DNA of 64,000 nt from Clostridium manihotivorum (GCF_004015185.1 NZ_CP025746.1:4357776-4421775), one strand, 5' to 3'. Shown: positions 9,352 through 18,457, counted from the stretch's first letter. Numbers and translations: made by a program. The notes: generated by a model not told the origin, from the letters alone.

Positions 9352-10824
9352 CTAGCAGAAAGGATTTTCTGATTTATAAAGCATTGTTTTTGGTTGATTG
9401 AAGCCTACTTCTTTAACACCTAGGTATCTAAATAAATTGTAGATTGCCTTTCCAAAATGACCGAAAGCAACTGCACCATGATGTGGGTATCTTCCTTCTA
9501 TTAAAACATGTCTATAAAATCTTCCCATTTCAGGAATTGCAAATACACCTATAGCTCCGAAGGAACGAGTAGCAACTGGTAAAACTTCTCCCTGAGCCAC
9601 ATAAGCTGTAAGTTCAGCATCAGCATTGCTTTGAAGACGGAAGAAAGTTATATCTCCAGGTATTATATCTCCTTCTAAAGTTCCTCTTGTTATGTTTGGT
9701 TCTTGGTTTGGCTCTAAAGCTCTAGCCATTATCATTTGGTTTTTCATTGTACCGCAAGTAAGCTTGCAAGAAGCAGTATTACCACAGTGGAAAGCCATAA
9801 AGGTATCCTTTAAAGTATAGTCAAACTTTCCTTTTATTTCTGATTCATACATATCTGCTGGTACTGTGTTATTTATATCAAGTAAAGTTACAACGTCTTG
9901 GCTTATGCAAGTTCCAATATATTCGCTTAATGCTCCATAGATATCAACTTCGCAAGATACTGGAATACCCATAGCAGTTAAACGGCTGTTTACGTAACAT
10001 GGTACAAAACCAAATTGTGTTTGGAAGGAAGGCCAGCACTTATTGGCAAACACTACATATTCTCTTGATCCTTTATGTGCTTCCATCCAGTCTAATAATG
10101 TAATTTCATATTGAGCAAGCTTAGGTAGTATACCAGGCATCTTATTTCCTTCGCCTAGTTCTTTTTCCATACTAGCTATTACTTCAGGAATTCTTGGGTC
10201 ATTTGCATGTTCATTGAAAGCTGCGAATAAATCAAGCTCTGAATTCTCTTCTATTTCAACTCCTAAATTGTATAGTTGCTTTATTGGAGCATTACATGCT
10301 AAGAAGTCTTGAGGTCTTGGCCCAAAAGATATTATCTTTAAGTTCTTTAAACCAAGTATTGCATTAGCAACAGGTACAAATTCCTTTATCATATCTGCTA
10401 CTTCTGGTGCTGTACCTACTGGGTATTCAGGAATATATGCCTTTATGTTACGAAGAGCTAAATTATAGCTTGCATTTAGCATTCCACAATATGCATCTCC
10501 ACGTCCTCCAATTAGATTGTCTCCACTTTCTTCTGAAGCCGCTGCAAACATCACTGGTCCATCAAATTCTTTTGCAAGTAAAGTTTCTGAAGTTTCTGGA
10601 CCAAAGTTTCCAAGGTAAACAACTAATGCATTTACGCCTGCTTCTTTAACTTCTGCTAAAGCTTTTCTCATGTCCTTTTCATTTTCTACTGTTGTTAAAC
10701 ATTCAAAGATTTCTCCATCGAAAGCTTCTACTACAGCTTTCCTTCTATCTTCTGACAGCTCCATTGGGAAGCAATCTCTGCTTACAGCTACTATTCCTAA
10801 TTTTACTTTTGGTGTATTATTCAT
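9352..10824 (-). CDS. L-fucose isomerase-like protein, likely D-xylose isomerase
   Basis: A 490-residue aldose-ketose isomerase of the L-fucose/L-arabinose isomerase fold, which uses a divalent metal. Candidate metal ligands are Glu292 (SCEVDIYG), Asp316 (TLLDINNT) and a His in YPHHGAVAFGHFG (448-456). The family's other substrates are fucose and arabinose. As I recall, the related protein CAC2610 of Clostridium acetobutylicum serves as xylose isomerase beside xylB and a ROK regulator. The same company here (xylB, xylR, transketolase, transaldolase) supports conversion of D-xylose to D-xylulose. ATG follows GGAGGAG by five bases. The gene is preceded by repeat element R1 and followed by its own terminator. 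Confidence 0.85.
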   Translation of the reverse strand: MNNTPKVKLGIVAVSRDCFPMELSEDRRKAVVEAFDGEIFECLTTVENEKDMRKALAEVKEAGVNALVVYLGNFGPETSETLLAKEFDGPVMFAAASEESGDNLIGGRGDAYCGMLNASYNLALRNIKAYIPEYPVGTAPEVADMIKEFVPVANAILGLKNLKIISFGPRPQDFLACNAPIKQLYNLGVEIEENSELDLFAAFNEHANDPRIPEVIASMEKELGEGNKMPGILPKLAQYEITLLDWMEAHKGSREYVVFANKCWPSFQTQFGFVPCYVNSRLTAMGIPVSCEVDIYGALSEYIGTCISQDVVTLLDINNTVPADMYESEIKGKFDYTLKDTFMAFHCGNTASCKLTCGTMKNQMIMARALEPNQEPNITRGTLEGDIIPGDITFFRLQSNADAELTAYVAQGEVLPVATRSFGAIGVFAIPEMGRFYRHVLIEGRYPHHGAVAFGHFGKAIYNLFRYLGVKEVGFNQPKTMLYKSENPFC

Positions 10825-10887
10825 TTTGACTCCTCCATTTTATATAATTATTTATTTTAATTTTTCTATATACCGTTTTTATTTGTA

Positions 10888-10982
10888 GATGTACTGCTTC
10901 ATACTACAGCTTATATTTTTAAATTATCCTCTCAAAGCCCATATAAATTTTAAAAATAACTTTCTCATTGAAGTTGTACGTC
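10888..10982 (-). repeat. Intergenic palindromic element R1
   Basis: A 95-nt imperfect hairpin on the xylI strand. The outer stem GACGTACAACTTCA pairs with TGAAGCAGTACATC, the inner stem has ATTTTTAAA against TTTAAAAAT, and the loop contains GAGAGGAT. It ends 64 nt before the xylI start. It shares stem sequence, order and orientation with R2-R5 (14840, 16141, 18260, 61595). Confidence 0.65.
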
Positions 10983-10991
10983 ACCACATGG

Positions 10992-11056
10992 TTCCAACTT
11001 AAACTATTAATTTTTCGTAACTTTCCCCTAAAGGGTTGTTATATGAAAACTTAATT
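10992..11056. repeat. Copy A of a second palindromic repeat family (diverged)
   Basis: AACTTAAACTATTAATTT at 10992 and GAAAACTTAATTTACTT at about 11043 flank a small AACCCTTTAGGGGAAAGTT hairpin. The arms match the family seen at 18119, 42061 and 50511, but one arm is inverted or diverged. Low-confidence member. Confidence 0.4.
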
Positions 11057-11059
11057 TAC

Positions 11060-11683
11060 TTATTTTAAAGAAATATTTTCTCCAACTAATCCTATAAATG
11101 CTCCTTGTGATCCTAAGTCAGTATCCTTATGGCCTATTAACCATTTATTTTTTGCAAATAGCAAAGCATCTTCTCCAACTTTTTCAAATTTATTCTCTAA
11201 AGGCTGATTAGTATCCTTTGGCAATACAACAACGCACCTAAAGCCGCTTTCTTCTACATTACAAGGTGCATAATGTAGTGTTGTAGCATATACTTCAATG
11301 ATAGTTCCTTTTGGTACTAAGAATGCTTCTATATTAGATGTATCATAAGAGTAATCGTCTTCAATATCTTGCTGACTTCCTATAAGTAAGATCAGATCTG
11401 TCACTGCTATATTTATTTCTGATGAACGATGATATTCAACAGCATTTAGCATATAATTATTACCATTGCAATAGCCTATTTGTATTGGAAGCTCACCATA
11501 TTCTCTATTTCTTAACTCTTTAGCTATATCTAGTTCTTCAAGTTCTTTTATTGAAGGTTCATAGATTACATCTTGAGGAAGTGGCGTACTTTCCATTTTT
11601 TCAATAATCTCTTTGCAATCATAGTTTTTAAGTACCTGTCCATATTTCTTAAAGGCTTTGTCGTTGACATTTTTGATAACCAT
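11060..11683 (-). CDS. DUF4867 family cupin-like protein of the xylose cluster
   Basis: A 207-residue protein of the DUF4867 type. The second half looks like a cupin barrel: AVEYHRSSEINIAV offers a His and a Glu, VPKGTIIEVYATTLHYAPC supplies a second His, and GFRCVVVLPKDT follows, so a bound metal is plausible. A member of this family stands between the isomerase and xylulokinase genes of related clostridia, as far as I recall, so a role in sugar handling such as anomer or aldose conversion is likely but unproven. ATG is preceded by AGGGAGGATT. It is separated from the transketolase gene by about 380 bases and from xylI by 235. Confidence 0.7.
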   Translation of the reverse strand: MVIKNVNDKAFKKYGQVLKNYDCKEIIEKMESTPLPQDVIYEPSIKELEELDIAKELRNREYGELPIQIGYCNGNNYMLNAVEYHRSSEINIAVTDLILLIGSQQDIEDDYSYDTSNIEAFLVPKGTIIEVYATTLHYAPCNVEESGFRCVVVLPKDTNQPLENKFEKVGEDALLFAKNKWLIGHKDTDLGSQGAFIGLVGENISLK

Positions 11684-12065
11684 ATAAGTAATCCTCCCTT
11701 TTTATTTAACAATAATTTTTTAATATTTTAAGCCATTTATATTGACTTGTTTCAGTTTTATAATACAAATACATAAGGTATAGTTAATAGTATTTATGTT
11801 ACATATAGTTATGTATTTAAAAAATGTTGTTATAAGTTTGTTCTAGTTAAAGCCTCTATAAAAGTATTGTGTTGAATATATTCTAAATAAAAATCTTATA
11901 CTAATTGCAGCCTAAGTTAGAGTGTATACATCACCCACAATTATTAAATACATAACCTTAGGCTGCTAAAAACATGACTTTCCATAAGCTCCAACGCACC
12001 TATACCAATAATAAGTACGTAAGCTATCCTTCTAAAAACATTACTTTCACTAGGTGAAAACTAGC
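11684..12065. other. Intergenic region with a long inverted repeat
   Basis: GCAGCCTAAG (11907-11916) and CTTAGGCTGC (11957-11966) form a perfect 10-bp stem with a 40-nt loop between the transketolase and DUF4867 genes. There is no T-run behind it on either strand, so it is not a classic terminator. It could be an RNA processing or regulatory hairpin. Nothing else was recognised. Confidence 0.5.
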
Positions 12066-14081
12066 TTAGTTCTTATAACTAACTTCTATGCCCTTATTTA
12101 CCACTGCCACAGCTTTTTCCACAACATTTTCTACGGTAAACCCAAACTGTTCAAATAATGCCTCTGCATTTCCTGATGCTCCAAAGGTATCAAGGGAGAT
12201 TATTTCTCCATCTATGCCAATGTATTTATGCCATCCGAAGGAGGTTAATGCTTCAACAGCTACTCTAGCCCTAATGTTTCTTGGAATTACTGACTCTTTA
12301 TAAGCCTCATCTTGTGCTTCAAATACTTCGAAGCTTGGAATGCTTATTACTCTTGCAGCTATTCCTTTAACTTCTAACTCTTCTGCAGCTTTATATATAA
12401 GTTCAACTTCTGAACCTGATGCCATTAGAAGTACATCTGGATTTTCTTTTTTACAATCTCTAAGTATATATCCACCCTTTAATGCTCTCTTAGCACAACC
12501 ATCATACAATGGAAGCTTTTGTCTTGTAAGCACTAGTGATGTAGGAGTTGTACCATTTGTCATGGCATAATACCAAGCAGCTGCGGTTTCCTTGGAATCA
12601 GAAGGTCTAAATACTGCCATGTTTGGCATACTTCTAAGTACAGCTAACTGCTCTATAGGCTGATGAGTTGGGCCATCTTCACCTACTCCAATGCTGTCGT
12701 GGGTTAATACATATGCTACCGGAAGCTTCATAAGCGAAGATAATCTCATAGCACCCTTCATGTAATCACTAAATACAAAGAAGGTTGAGCAGAATACCTT
12801 TAATCCACCATGTGCATATATACCATTTGCTATGGCTGCCATTGCATGCTCTCTAACACCAAAGTGAAGGTTTTGTCCACTTCTATCTTCAGCAGAGAAA
12901 TATCCCTTGCCAGCCATATATGTCTTATTAGATGGAGCTAGATCTGCTGATCCACCAATAAGGTTAGGAATTATATTTGCTAATCTATTTATAACTATTC
13001 CTGAGGATTCTCTAGTAGCCATTGATTTATCAAAGTTCCAAAACTCTTCATTATTTAGTAGAAGTTCTTTATCTAATTCTCCATTGATCCATTTTATATA
13101 TTCTTTTGCTAGCTCAGGGTAAGCTTCTTCATAAGCTTTAAATAAGTTATTCCAAGCTTCTTCCTTTTCCATTCCTCTTTCTATATATTCATTCATATTT
13201 GAATAAACTTCATCAGGAACATAAAATGCAGGTTCAACCTTCCAGCCTAAGTTTTCTTTCATAGCAGTAACATTTTCCGCACCTAAAGGTTCTCCATGAG
13301 CAGAAGGCTTTCCTTGCTTTGCAGGACAACCAAAACCTATTTGATTTTTGACTATTATGATTGATGGCTTTGAGCTTTCTTTCTTAGCCTCTTCAAAAGC
13401 ACTTTCAATAGCTTCTATATCATTGCCGTCAGCTACTTTTAAAACCTGCCAACCATAAGCTTCGTATCTCTTTGCTACGTCTTCTCTGAAAGCTATATCT
13501 GTATTTCCTTCGATGGAAATATTATTAGAATCATATAAAACTACTAGTTTTCCTAGACCTAGAGTTCCTGCAAGCGAAGATGCTTCTCCTGAAATTCCCT
13601 CCATGAGACAGCCATCTCCCACTATGGCATAGGTATGATGATCAACCACATTGAAATCTGGTTTATTGAATTTTTCTGCAAGATGTGCTTCCGCTATAGC
13701 CATCCCCACTGCATTACATATACCTTGGCCAAGAGGTCCTGTGGTAATCTCAACGCCTTTAGTGTGGCCATACTCAGGATGTCCTGGTGTTAAGCTTCCT
13801 ACTTGTCTAAAGTTTTTAATATCCTCTATAGTTAACCCATATCCAAATAAATGTAATAAAGAATATTCAAGCATTGATCCATGTCCTGCAGACAATACAA
13901 ACCTATCTCTATTATCCCAGTTCGGATTTTTTCCATTATGATTCATCTTAGCCCATAAGGTGAAAGCCATAGTTGCGGCACCTAAAGGTAAGCCTGGATG
14001 ACCTGATTTGGACTTTTCTATTGCATCTGCTGATAGTACTCTTATTGCGTTTATAGATAGCTTATCTAAATCTCTACTCAT
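12066..14081 (-). CDS. tkt: Transketolase
   Basis: A 671-residue thiamine-diphosphate enzyme that moves two-carbon units between pentose and other sugar phosphates. The N-terminal domain has [13 protein letters not shown] and the cofactor motif [13 protein letters not shown] (about 155-167). The middle domain carries [15 protein letters not shown] and [20 protein letters not shown], and a C-terminal transketolase domain follows. Length is normal. The start lies 12 nt behind the transaldolase stop, with AGGGGAC upstream, so the two genes are one unit. Placement in the xylose cluster fits removal of xylulose 5-phosphate. It is followed by a gene-free 380-base stretch. Confidence 0.96.
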   Translation of the reverse strand: MSRDLDKLSINAIRVLSADAIEKSKSGHPGLPLGAATMAFTLWAKMNHNGKNPNWDNRDRFVLSAGHGSMLEYSLLHLFGYGLTIEDIKNFRQVGSLTPGHPEYGHTKGVEITTGPLGQGICNAVGMAIAEAHLAEKFNKPDFNVVDHHTYAIVGDGCLMEGISGEASSLAGTLGLGKLVVLYDSNNISIEGNTDIAFREDVAKRYEAYGWQVLKVADGNDIEAIESAFEEAKKESSKPSIIIVKNQIGFGCPAKQGKPSAHGEPLGAENVTAMKENLGWKVEPAFYVPDEVYSNMNEYIERGMEKEEAWNNLFKAYEEAYPELAKEYIKWINGELDKELLLNNEEFWNFDKSMATRESSGIVINRLANIIPNLIGGSADLAPSNKTYMAGKGYFSAEDRSGQNLHFGVREHAMAAIANGIYAHGGLKVFCSTFFVFSDYMKGAMRLSSLMKLPVAYVLTHDSIGVGEDGPTHQPIEQLAVLRSMPNMAVFRPSDSKETAAAWYYAMTNGTTPTSLVLTRQKLPLYDGCAKRALKGGYILRDCKKENPDVLLMASGSEVELIYKAAEELEVKGIAARVISIPSFEVFEAQDEAYKESVIPRNIRARVAVEALTSFGWHKYIGIDGEIISLDTFGASGNAEALFEQFGFTVENVVEKAVAVVNKGIEVSYKN

Positions 14082-14093
14082 TCTCTCTGTCCC

Positions 14094-14741
14094 CTACTTT
14101 CCAAAAGCTTGTGCCCAGTCTGCTTTAAACTTTTCTAACCCCTGAGTTGTCAATGGATGCTTAACCATTTGAAGCACTAGACTATGAGGAACTGTAGCTA
14201 TGTGAGCTCCTGCCTTAGCTGCCTCTATAACATGAATTGGGTTTCTTACGCTAGCAGCAATTATCTCTGTTTCTATACCATGTATGTCAAATATTTCAGC
14301 TATAGATCTAACCAAATCCATACCATCCATGGATATATCATCTATTCTTCCTAGAAATGGGCTTACATAAGTTGCCCCTGCATTGGCTGCAAGTAACGCT
14401 TGAGTGGCTGAAAATATTAAAGTTACATTTGTCTTTATTCCTTCCCTTGACAGTACTTTTGTAGCAGCTAACCCCTCTTCAGTCATAGGTATCTTAACTA
14501 TCATATTCTTATGAATTGCAGCTATTTCTCTCCCTTCTCTTATCATTCCATCTGCATCTTCGCTTATAACTTCTCCACTTATTGGTCCATCAACTATTTC
14601 TGTTATTTCTTTTATAACCTCATTAAAGTCTCTTCCTTCTTTAGCAATTAGTGATGGGTTTGTTGTAACTCCACAAATAACTCCCATTCTATTTGCTTGT
14701 CTAATATGTTCTACATTTGCTGTGTCTAAAAAAAACTTCAT
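14094..14741 (-). CDS. tal: Transaldolase / fructose-6-phosphate aldolase family protein
   Basis: A 215-residue short transaldolase (FSA/TalC type), which transfers dihydroxyacetone units through a Schiff base. Catalytic Lys83 lies in [12 protein letters not shown]. The start [12 protein letters not shown] and the GVTTNPSLI loop are typical, as is [16 protein letters not shown] near the end. I chose ATG at 14741 because GGAGAGG stands five bases upstream. A longer frame to 14762 lacks support. It is translationally coupled to transketolase. Whether it acts as transaldolase or fructose-6-phosphate aldolase cannot be told from the sequence, but the neighbours favour transaldolase. Confidence 0.92.
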   Translation of the reverse strand: MKFFLDTANVEHIRQANRMGVICGVTTNPSLIAKEGRDFNEVIKEITEIVDGPISGEVISEDADGMIREGREIAAIHKNMIVKIPMTEEGLAATKVLSREGIKTNVTLIFSATQALLAANAGATYVSPFLGRIDDISMDGMDLVRSIAEIFDIHGIETEIIAASVRNPIHVIEAAKAGAHIATVPHSLVLQMVKHPLTTQGLEKFKADWAQAFGK

Positions 14742-14839
14742 TTTAACCTCTCCTCTTCCCACTTATATAACTACTTTTGAAAATTTATTTAATAAGTATG
14801 TAAAATAATAAAGTAGAAATAAACTACTCTATTATATAA

Positions 14840-14919
14840 ATGTATCACTTCATACTAAAATTTATATTTTCAGATTCCCCCTAGCAGAACCCAGAGGAGC
14901 TCTGACTGAAGTAGTACAT
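14840..14919 (-). repeat. Intergenic palindromic element R2
   Basis: An 80-nt member of the R family. The outer stem ATGTACTACTTCA pairs with TGAAGTGATACAT, the top hairpin is rich in CCTC/GAGG, and AAAATATAAATTTTAGTA precedes the closing arm. It begins 14 nt behind the xylR stop and ends 99 nt before the transaldolase start. Confidence 0.65.
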
Positions 14920-14932
14920 CCTTAGCTGCTAC

Positions 14933-16081
14933 TTATTTAATCTCTAGAAACTCTTCAATTGGAAGCATTGCTGCTCCTAAAAGATACGACTCTTTAAAGT
15001 CAGCTATACTTATGCTGCAGTTGTTTTCATCAGTAAAAGAATTATCTTTATATATGTTCTTTTTTAGAACCTCTAGCTTATCAATTAAAAGATTGTTTAT
15101 GTCTCCACCAATTACTATACTGCTTGGGTCTAAGATCATAATTAAATTTGATATACCAACTGACAATAGCTTTAAGTATTGCTCCAAAACACTAATGGCA
15201 ATTGGATCCTTTTCATTATATTTTTCTTCAAATTCATTTATGTCTGATATAACTTTTTCTGATATCTCATTATAGCCTTCAGTTAAAGAATTCATAGAAG
15301 TGTAAGCTTCAAGACATCCCTCTGCTCCGCATTTGCACCTTTTACCATTGATTGCTATCTTAATATGACCAAGCTCTCCTGAGGAATTATTATCACCTCT
15401 ATATATCTTTTTATTAATTATTATACCAAGGCCTAACCCCTCTGTTATTGATACATACAGAAGATTTTCTAATACATCTTTTCTATTTAAAAACTCATAA
15501 TATGCCGATAGATTAGCTTCATTATCAACATATATTGGAACCTTTAAGTATTCAAATCTCTCCTTAAAATTAAAATTCTTTATTCCAATCAGATAAGAAT
15601 ACTTAACTATCCCCTCTTTAAAATCCACAGTTCCAGGTATAGAAAATGCTACACCTAATAACTTTTCTTCATTTAAATCATACTTTTTAATTAATAAATC
15701 TATACTATTGTTAATAATCAATATTAACTCTTCAATTCCATCATTTTTATGTCTTACTCTTATATTTTCAACAATTTCTCTCTTTAAGTTAACTAGAGAT
15801 ATCTTTATATGATTTGGAGTAAGTGCTACCCCAATAGAGTATCTACAATTTTCATTGAGCTTGATAGCAATAGCCTTTCTTCCTCCGGTAGACTCTAAAG
15901 ATCTAACATCCTCTGCAATACCCTCACTCTTTAGTTCATTGATATTTGTAGATACAGTTGTGATGCTTATATCTAATATTCTGGAAATATCAAGCTTTGT
16001 TATTTCATTTTTTTCTAATAATAATGATATAATCTTTTTTCTATTAGTTTCTTTGATTTTGCTGTGGTTAACTTCTATCAA
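14933..16081 (-). CDS. xylR: ROK family transcriptional regulator, probable XylR
   Basis: A repressor of about 382 residues. An N-terminal winged helix (ITKLDISRILDISITTVSTN) is followed by a ROK sugar-kinase-like domain with the zinc motif CKCGAEGCLEA and the GGDINNLL segment. In Firmicutes XylR proteins of this build bind operators at xylose genes and release them with xylose. I place the start at TTG (16081) because AAAGGAG lies 11 bases upstream. A GTG at 16102 would include that site within the gene. The gene has its own upstream region with a palindrome (TTTACTAGTAAA) between likely promoter boxes, which suggests self-regulation. Confidence 0.88.
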   Translation of the reverse strand: MIEVNHSKIKETNRKKIISLLLEKNEITKLDISRILDISITTVSTNINELKSEGIAEDVRSLESTGGRKAIAIKLNENCRYSIGVALTPNHIKISLVNLKREIVENIRVRHKNDGIEELILIINNSIDLLIKKYDLNEEKLLGVAFSIPGTVDFKEGIVKYSYLIGIKNFNFKERFEYLKVPIYVDNEANLSAYYEFLNRKDVLENLLYVSITEGLGLGIIINKKIYRGDNNSSGELGHIKIAINGKRCKCGAEGCLEAYTSMNSLTEGYNEISEKVISDINEFEEKYNEKDPIAISVLEQYLKLLSVGISNLIMILDPSSIVIGGDINNLLIDKLEVLKKNIYKDNSFTDENNCSISIADFKESYLLGAAMLPIEEFLEIK

Positions 16082-16105
16082 TTCTGAAAATACTCCTTTC
16101 ACATA

Positions 16106-16138
16106 TAAAGGTTTAAAAATTTAAATTTTTAACCTTTA
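16106..16138. promoter_or_regulatory. Near-perfect palindrome before xylR
   Basis: TAAAGGTTTAAAAATTTAAA runs into its complement TTTAAATTTTTAACCTTTA over 33 nt, immediately between element R3 and the xylR ribosome binding site. As RNA it would form a hairpin close to the start. It could be an operator or an expression-platform-like hairpin. Confidence 0.5.
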
Positions 16139-16140
16139 GA

Positions 16141-16234
16141 GATGTACCTCTTCATTTTAAAATTGGTATTTCTAAATTCTCCTGTGAGAAACCAAAGGAC
16201 TTTTGAAAATAACTTTAAAGAGAACTGGTACATC
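16141..16234 (-). repeat. Intergenic palindromic element R3
   Basis: A 94-nt member of the R family. The outer stem GATGTACC pairs perfectly with GGTACATC, flanked inside by AGTTCTC and ATGAAGA. The inner part contains TTATTTTCAAAA and the loop segment CACAGGAGAATTTAGAAA. It ends about 60 nt before the xylR start. Confidence 0.65.
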
Positions 16235-16312
16235 TTTAGATGTTTCAAATATTAGTTTCTTAAATAATACCATTGTTGAAAACTTTGTTAAAGTACTTTT
16301 ACTTTATATGAA

Positions 16313-16342
16313 AGTATAATTTGTTTACTAGTAAAACTTAAC
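16313..16342 (-). promoter_or_regulatory. Probable xylR promoter with internal operator
   Basis: On the reverse strand TATACT (16318-16313) may serve as -10 box. The perfect palindrome TTTACTAGTAAA (16324-16335), within GTTTTACTAGTAAACAAA, fills the spacer up to a weak -35. This resembles Firmicute XylR operators in general form. No second clear copy was found by eye before the other genes of the cluster. Confidence 0.5.
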
Positions 16343-16374
16343 AATATCAAGGATTTATAGCAGCTACTTAAGTT

Positions 16375-16424
16375 AAGCAGCAAAAACCGAGTTCTTATTT
16401 ATGCCGAACTTATTACTGCTGCTT
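16375..16424 (-). terminator. Hairpin behind xylB, probable terminator
   Basis: AAGCAGCA pairs with TGCTGCTT and an inner AGTTC pairs with GAACT. It stands 17 nt behind the xylB stop. No proper T-run follows, so termination or RNA protection is inferred only from position. Confidence 0.4.
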
Positions 16425-16440
16425 AGAAGCTGTAATAAAT

Positions 16441-17943
16441 TTAAAAACCTTTTATTCTTGGATAAGCAGAATTATAAGCCTCATATACTTTTTCGTATAC
16501 TTCTTTTAACTCAACATTAGGTTCGACCTTAGAGTTACCCTTTACTATCTTTTGGCAAGCATCCTCTACAGATTCATAGATTCCTGCTCCTACTCCAGCT
16601 AATATAGCTACACCTAAAGCTCCTCCTTCAGAGGCCTTTACTGTGGTTAACCCATGTTGGAAAATATCTGCTAAGATTTGTCTCCAAATACTGCTTTCAG
16701 CTCCACCACCAGTAACTCTAATCTCATCAATCTTAACTTTCATATCCTCTATAAGATCAAGACAGTTTTTTAAGCTAAAGCTTACACCTTCTAGAATACT
16801 TCTTACAAAATCATCATGATTATTTATAAGTGATACACCTAAGAAAGCACCTTTTACATTTGGATCTATATGTGGTGTTCTTTCTCCCATAAGATATGGA
16901 AGATAAACTATGCCATTTGCTCCTGGTTTTGATTTTGATGCTCTTTCTGTTAACAGATCATATATATCAACACCTAATTTTTCGCTTTCTTCCACTTCCT
17001 TTGCACAGAAGGTTCTCTTAAACCAATTTAAAGATAAACCTGCACCTTGAGTTACTCCCATTATGTGCCACTTATTAGGAACGGCATGACATAAAGTATG
17101 AACTCTTCCTAATTTATCAAATCTTGGTGTATCTGTTGCAGCAAACACAACTCCTGAAGTACCTATTACTGTTGAGATAATTCCTTCACTTACTATTCCA
17201 TTACCTATTGCCCCTGCAGCTTGATCTCCTGCTCCACCCACAACTGGGGTACCTACTGCAAGCTTTGTTAGCTTAGCTGCTTCTTCAGTGACATGACCGC
17301 TAACTACTACAGATTCATAAACCTCTGCTAATATGTTCTTATCTATGTTTAAGTCTCTTAGAAGCTCTTCACTCCAGTTTCTAGTATTTATATCTAACAT
17401 CTGCATTCCGCTGGCATCTGAAACCTCTGTTGCAAATACATTTGTAAGTTTCAATCTTATATAATCCTTTGGAAGAAGTATCTTATATATCTTGCTATAA
17501 TTGTCAGGCTCATTGTTTCTTACCCATAATAACTTAGAAAGAGTAAAACCTGTTAAGGCTGGATTGCCAGTTATCTTTATGAGTCTTTCTTTGCCTATAA
17601 CCTCTATCATGTAATCGCATTCTTTTTCAGTTCTTTGATCACACCAAATTATAGAGTTTCTGATAACCTTATAGTCCTTATCTACTAGAACAAGTCCATG
17701 CATCTGTCCACTTAATCCTATACCTTTTATGTCAGAAGCTTGTACACCACTTTTATCAATAACATCTCTTATTCCATTAACACAGGCTTCCCACCAATCG
17801 TCAGGGTTTTGTTCAGCCCATCCAACCTGTGGTTGAAACAAATCATAGCCATAAGTTGCTGTCTTTACTGTATTACCATTCTCATCAAATAAAGCTGTCT
17901 TAGTTCCAGAAGTTCCAATGTCTAAACCTAATAAATACCTCAT
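16441..17943 (-). CDS. xylB: Xylulokinase
   Basis: A 500-residue FGGY-family kinase that phosphorylates D-xylulose to xylulose 5-phosphate. The N-terminal phosphate loop reads GLDIGTSGTKTALF, and GLSGQMHGLVLVD carries the MHG segment typical of xylulokinases. The second FGGY domain shows GGAGDQAAGAIGNG and the conserved VTGGGAESSIWRQILAD. ATG at 17943 has GGGGGA six bases upstream. A TTG two codons earlier has no space for a ribosome binding site. A good promoter lies about 90 nt upstream. It is the first gene of the xylose cluster in the direction of transcription. Confidence 0.95.
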   Translation of the reverse strand: MRYLLGLDIGTSGTKTALFDENGNTVKTATYGYDLFQPQVGWAEQNPDDWWEACVNGIRDVIDKSGVQASDIKGIGLSGQMHGLVLVDKDYKVIRNSIIWCDQRTEKECDYMIEVIGKERLIKITGNPALTGFTLSKLLWVRNNEPDNYSKIYKILLPKDYIRLKLTNVFATEVSDASGMQMLDINTRNWSEELLRDLNIDKNILAEVYESVVVSGHVTEEAAKLTKLAVGTPVVGGAGDQAAGAIGNGIVSEGIISTVIGTSGVVFAATDTPRFDKLGRVHTLCHAVPNKWHIMGVTQGAGLSLNWFKRTFCAKEVEESEKLGVDIYDLLTERASKSKPGANGIVYLPYLMGERTPHIDPNVKGAFLGVSLINNHDDFVRSILEGVSFSLKNCLDLIEDMKVKIDEIRVTGGGAESSIWRQILADIFQHGLTTVKASEGGALGVAILAGVGAGIYESVEDACQKIVKGNSKVEPNVELKEVYEKVYEAYNSAYPRIKGF

Positions 17944-18032
17944 TCTCAATCCCCCATATTTACTTTTTCACTATTTGCACATCTTTTTGACTAACATTTA
18001 AAATTACTTTTTAAATGTTATTTATTAAGTTT

Positions 18033-18061
18033 ATTGTACTTCCTCTTTTATGTTCCGTCAA
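18033..18061 (-). promoter_or_regulatory. Sigma-A type promoter of xylB
   Basis: On the reverse strand TTGACG and TACAAT stand 17 nt apart, each one base from consensus, leaving a leader of about 85 nt before the xylB ATG. AGTTTACTTAAAT just upstream resembles half of the xylR palindrome. Confidence 0.7.
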
Positions 18062-18118
18062 TAGATTTAAGTAAACTTTTTCATAATATTTTTTAAGTAT
18101 TTAGTTAATAAATATAAG

Positions 18119-18205
18119 TATCCTTTACGAAAACTTAATTTATGTATGATCCCGGCTTCTGGGGATCATCGGGCATATATAAATTAATAGTTGAAGTTGG
18201 ATACC
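18119..18205 (-). repeat. Copy D of the second palindromic repeat family
   Basis: On the reverse strand GGTATCCAACTTCAACTATT starts the element and TAAATTAAGTTTTCGTAAAG precedes the closing GGATAC. GGTATCC and GGATAC form an outer stem, ATTTATA and TATAAAT-like arms an inner stem, and a GC-rich hairpin (GATGATCCCC...GGGATCAT) fills the loop. The arms are nearly identical to copy B at 50511, while the loop differs completely. Confidence 0.6.
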
Positions 18206-18259
18206 TATATAATATTCTCATGATTTAATGAGATTAAGTAAAGGATTATTATATAAAAA

Positions 18260-18351
18260 TATACCACTTTAAACAGAAAACTACATCTAAAATCCTCCCA
18301 GATTATTATCAGAAGATTTGATGACATAGCTTCTATGTAAAGTGGTACATA
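18260..18351 (-). repeat. Intergenic palindromic element R4
   Basis: A 92-nt member of the R family. The outer stem TATGTACCACTTTA pairs with TAAAGTGGTATA, and the inner part reads AATCTTCTGATAAT...GGGAGGATTTTAGATG. It lies behind the M24-like gene and 317 nt before xylB, upstream of the xylB promoter, so it is not in the main xylB leader. Confidence 0.65.
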
Positions 18352-18457
18352 GATAGTTTCATATAAGTAGTTTATATTTGAATAAAGCACTATTTTAATA
18401 CATTGTCAAATCCAATTATATCTGCTATTTTCTTTATATTGTTGATAAATAATCTAG

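Noticed and set aside
10888..10982. Known riboswitch in the R elements (purine, c-di-GMP, SAM, PreQ1, ZTP types)
   Set aside because: None of the conserved core sequences of these classes that I know is present in the five copies.
18205..18390. Reverse frame of 61 codons
   Set aside because: It overlaps the R4 element and has the composition of AT-rich non-coding DNA.
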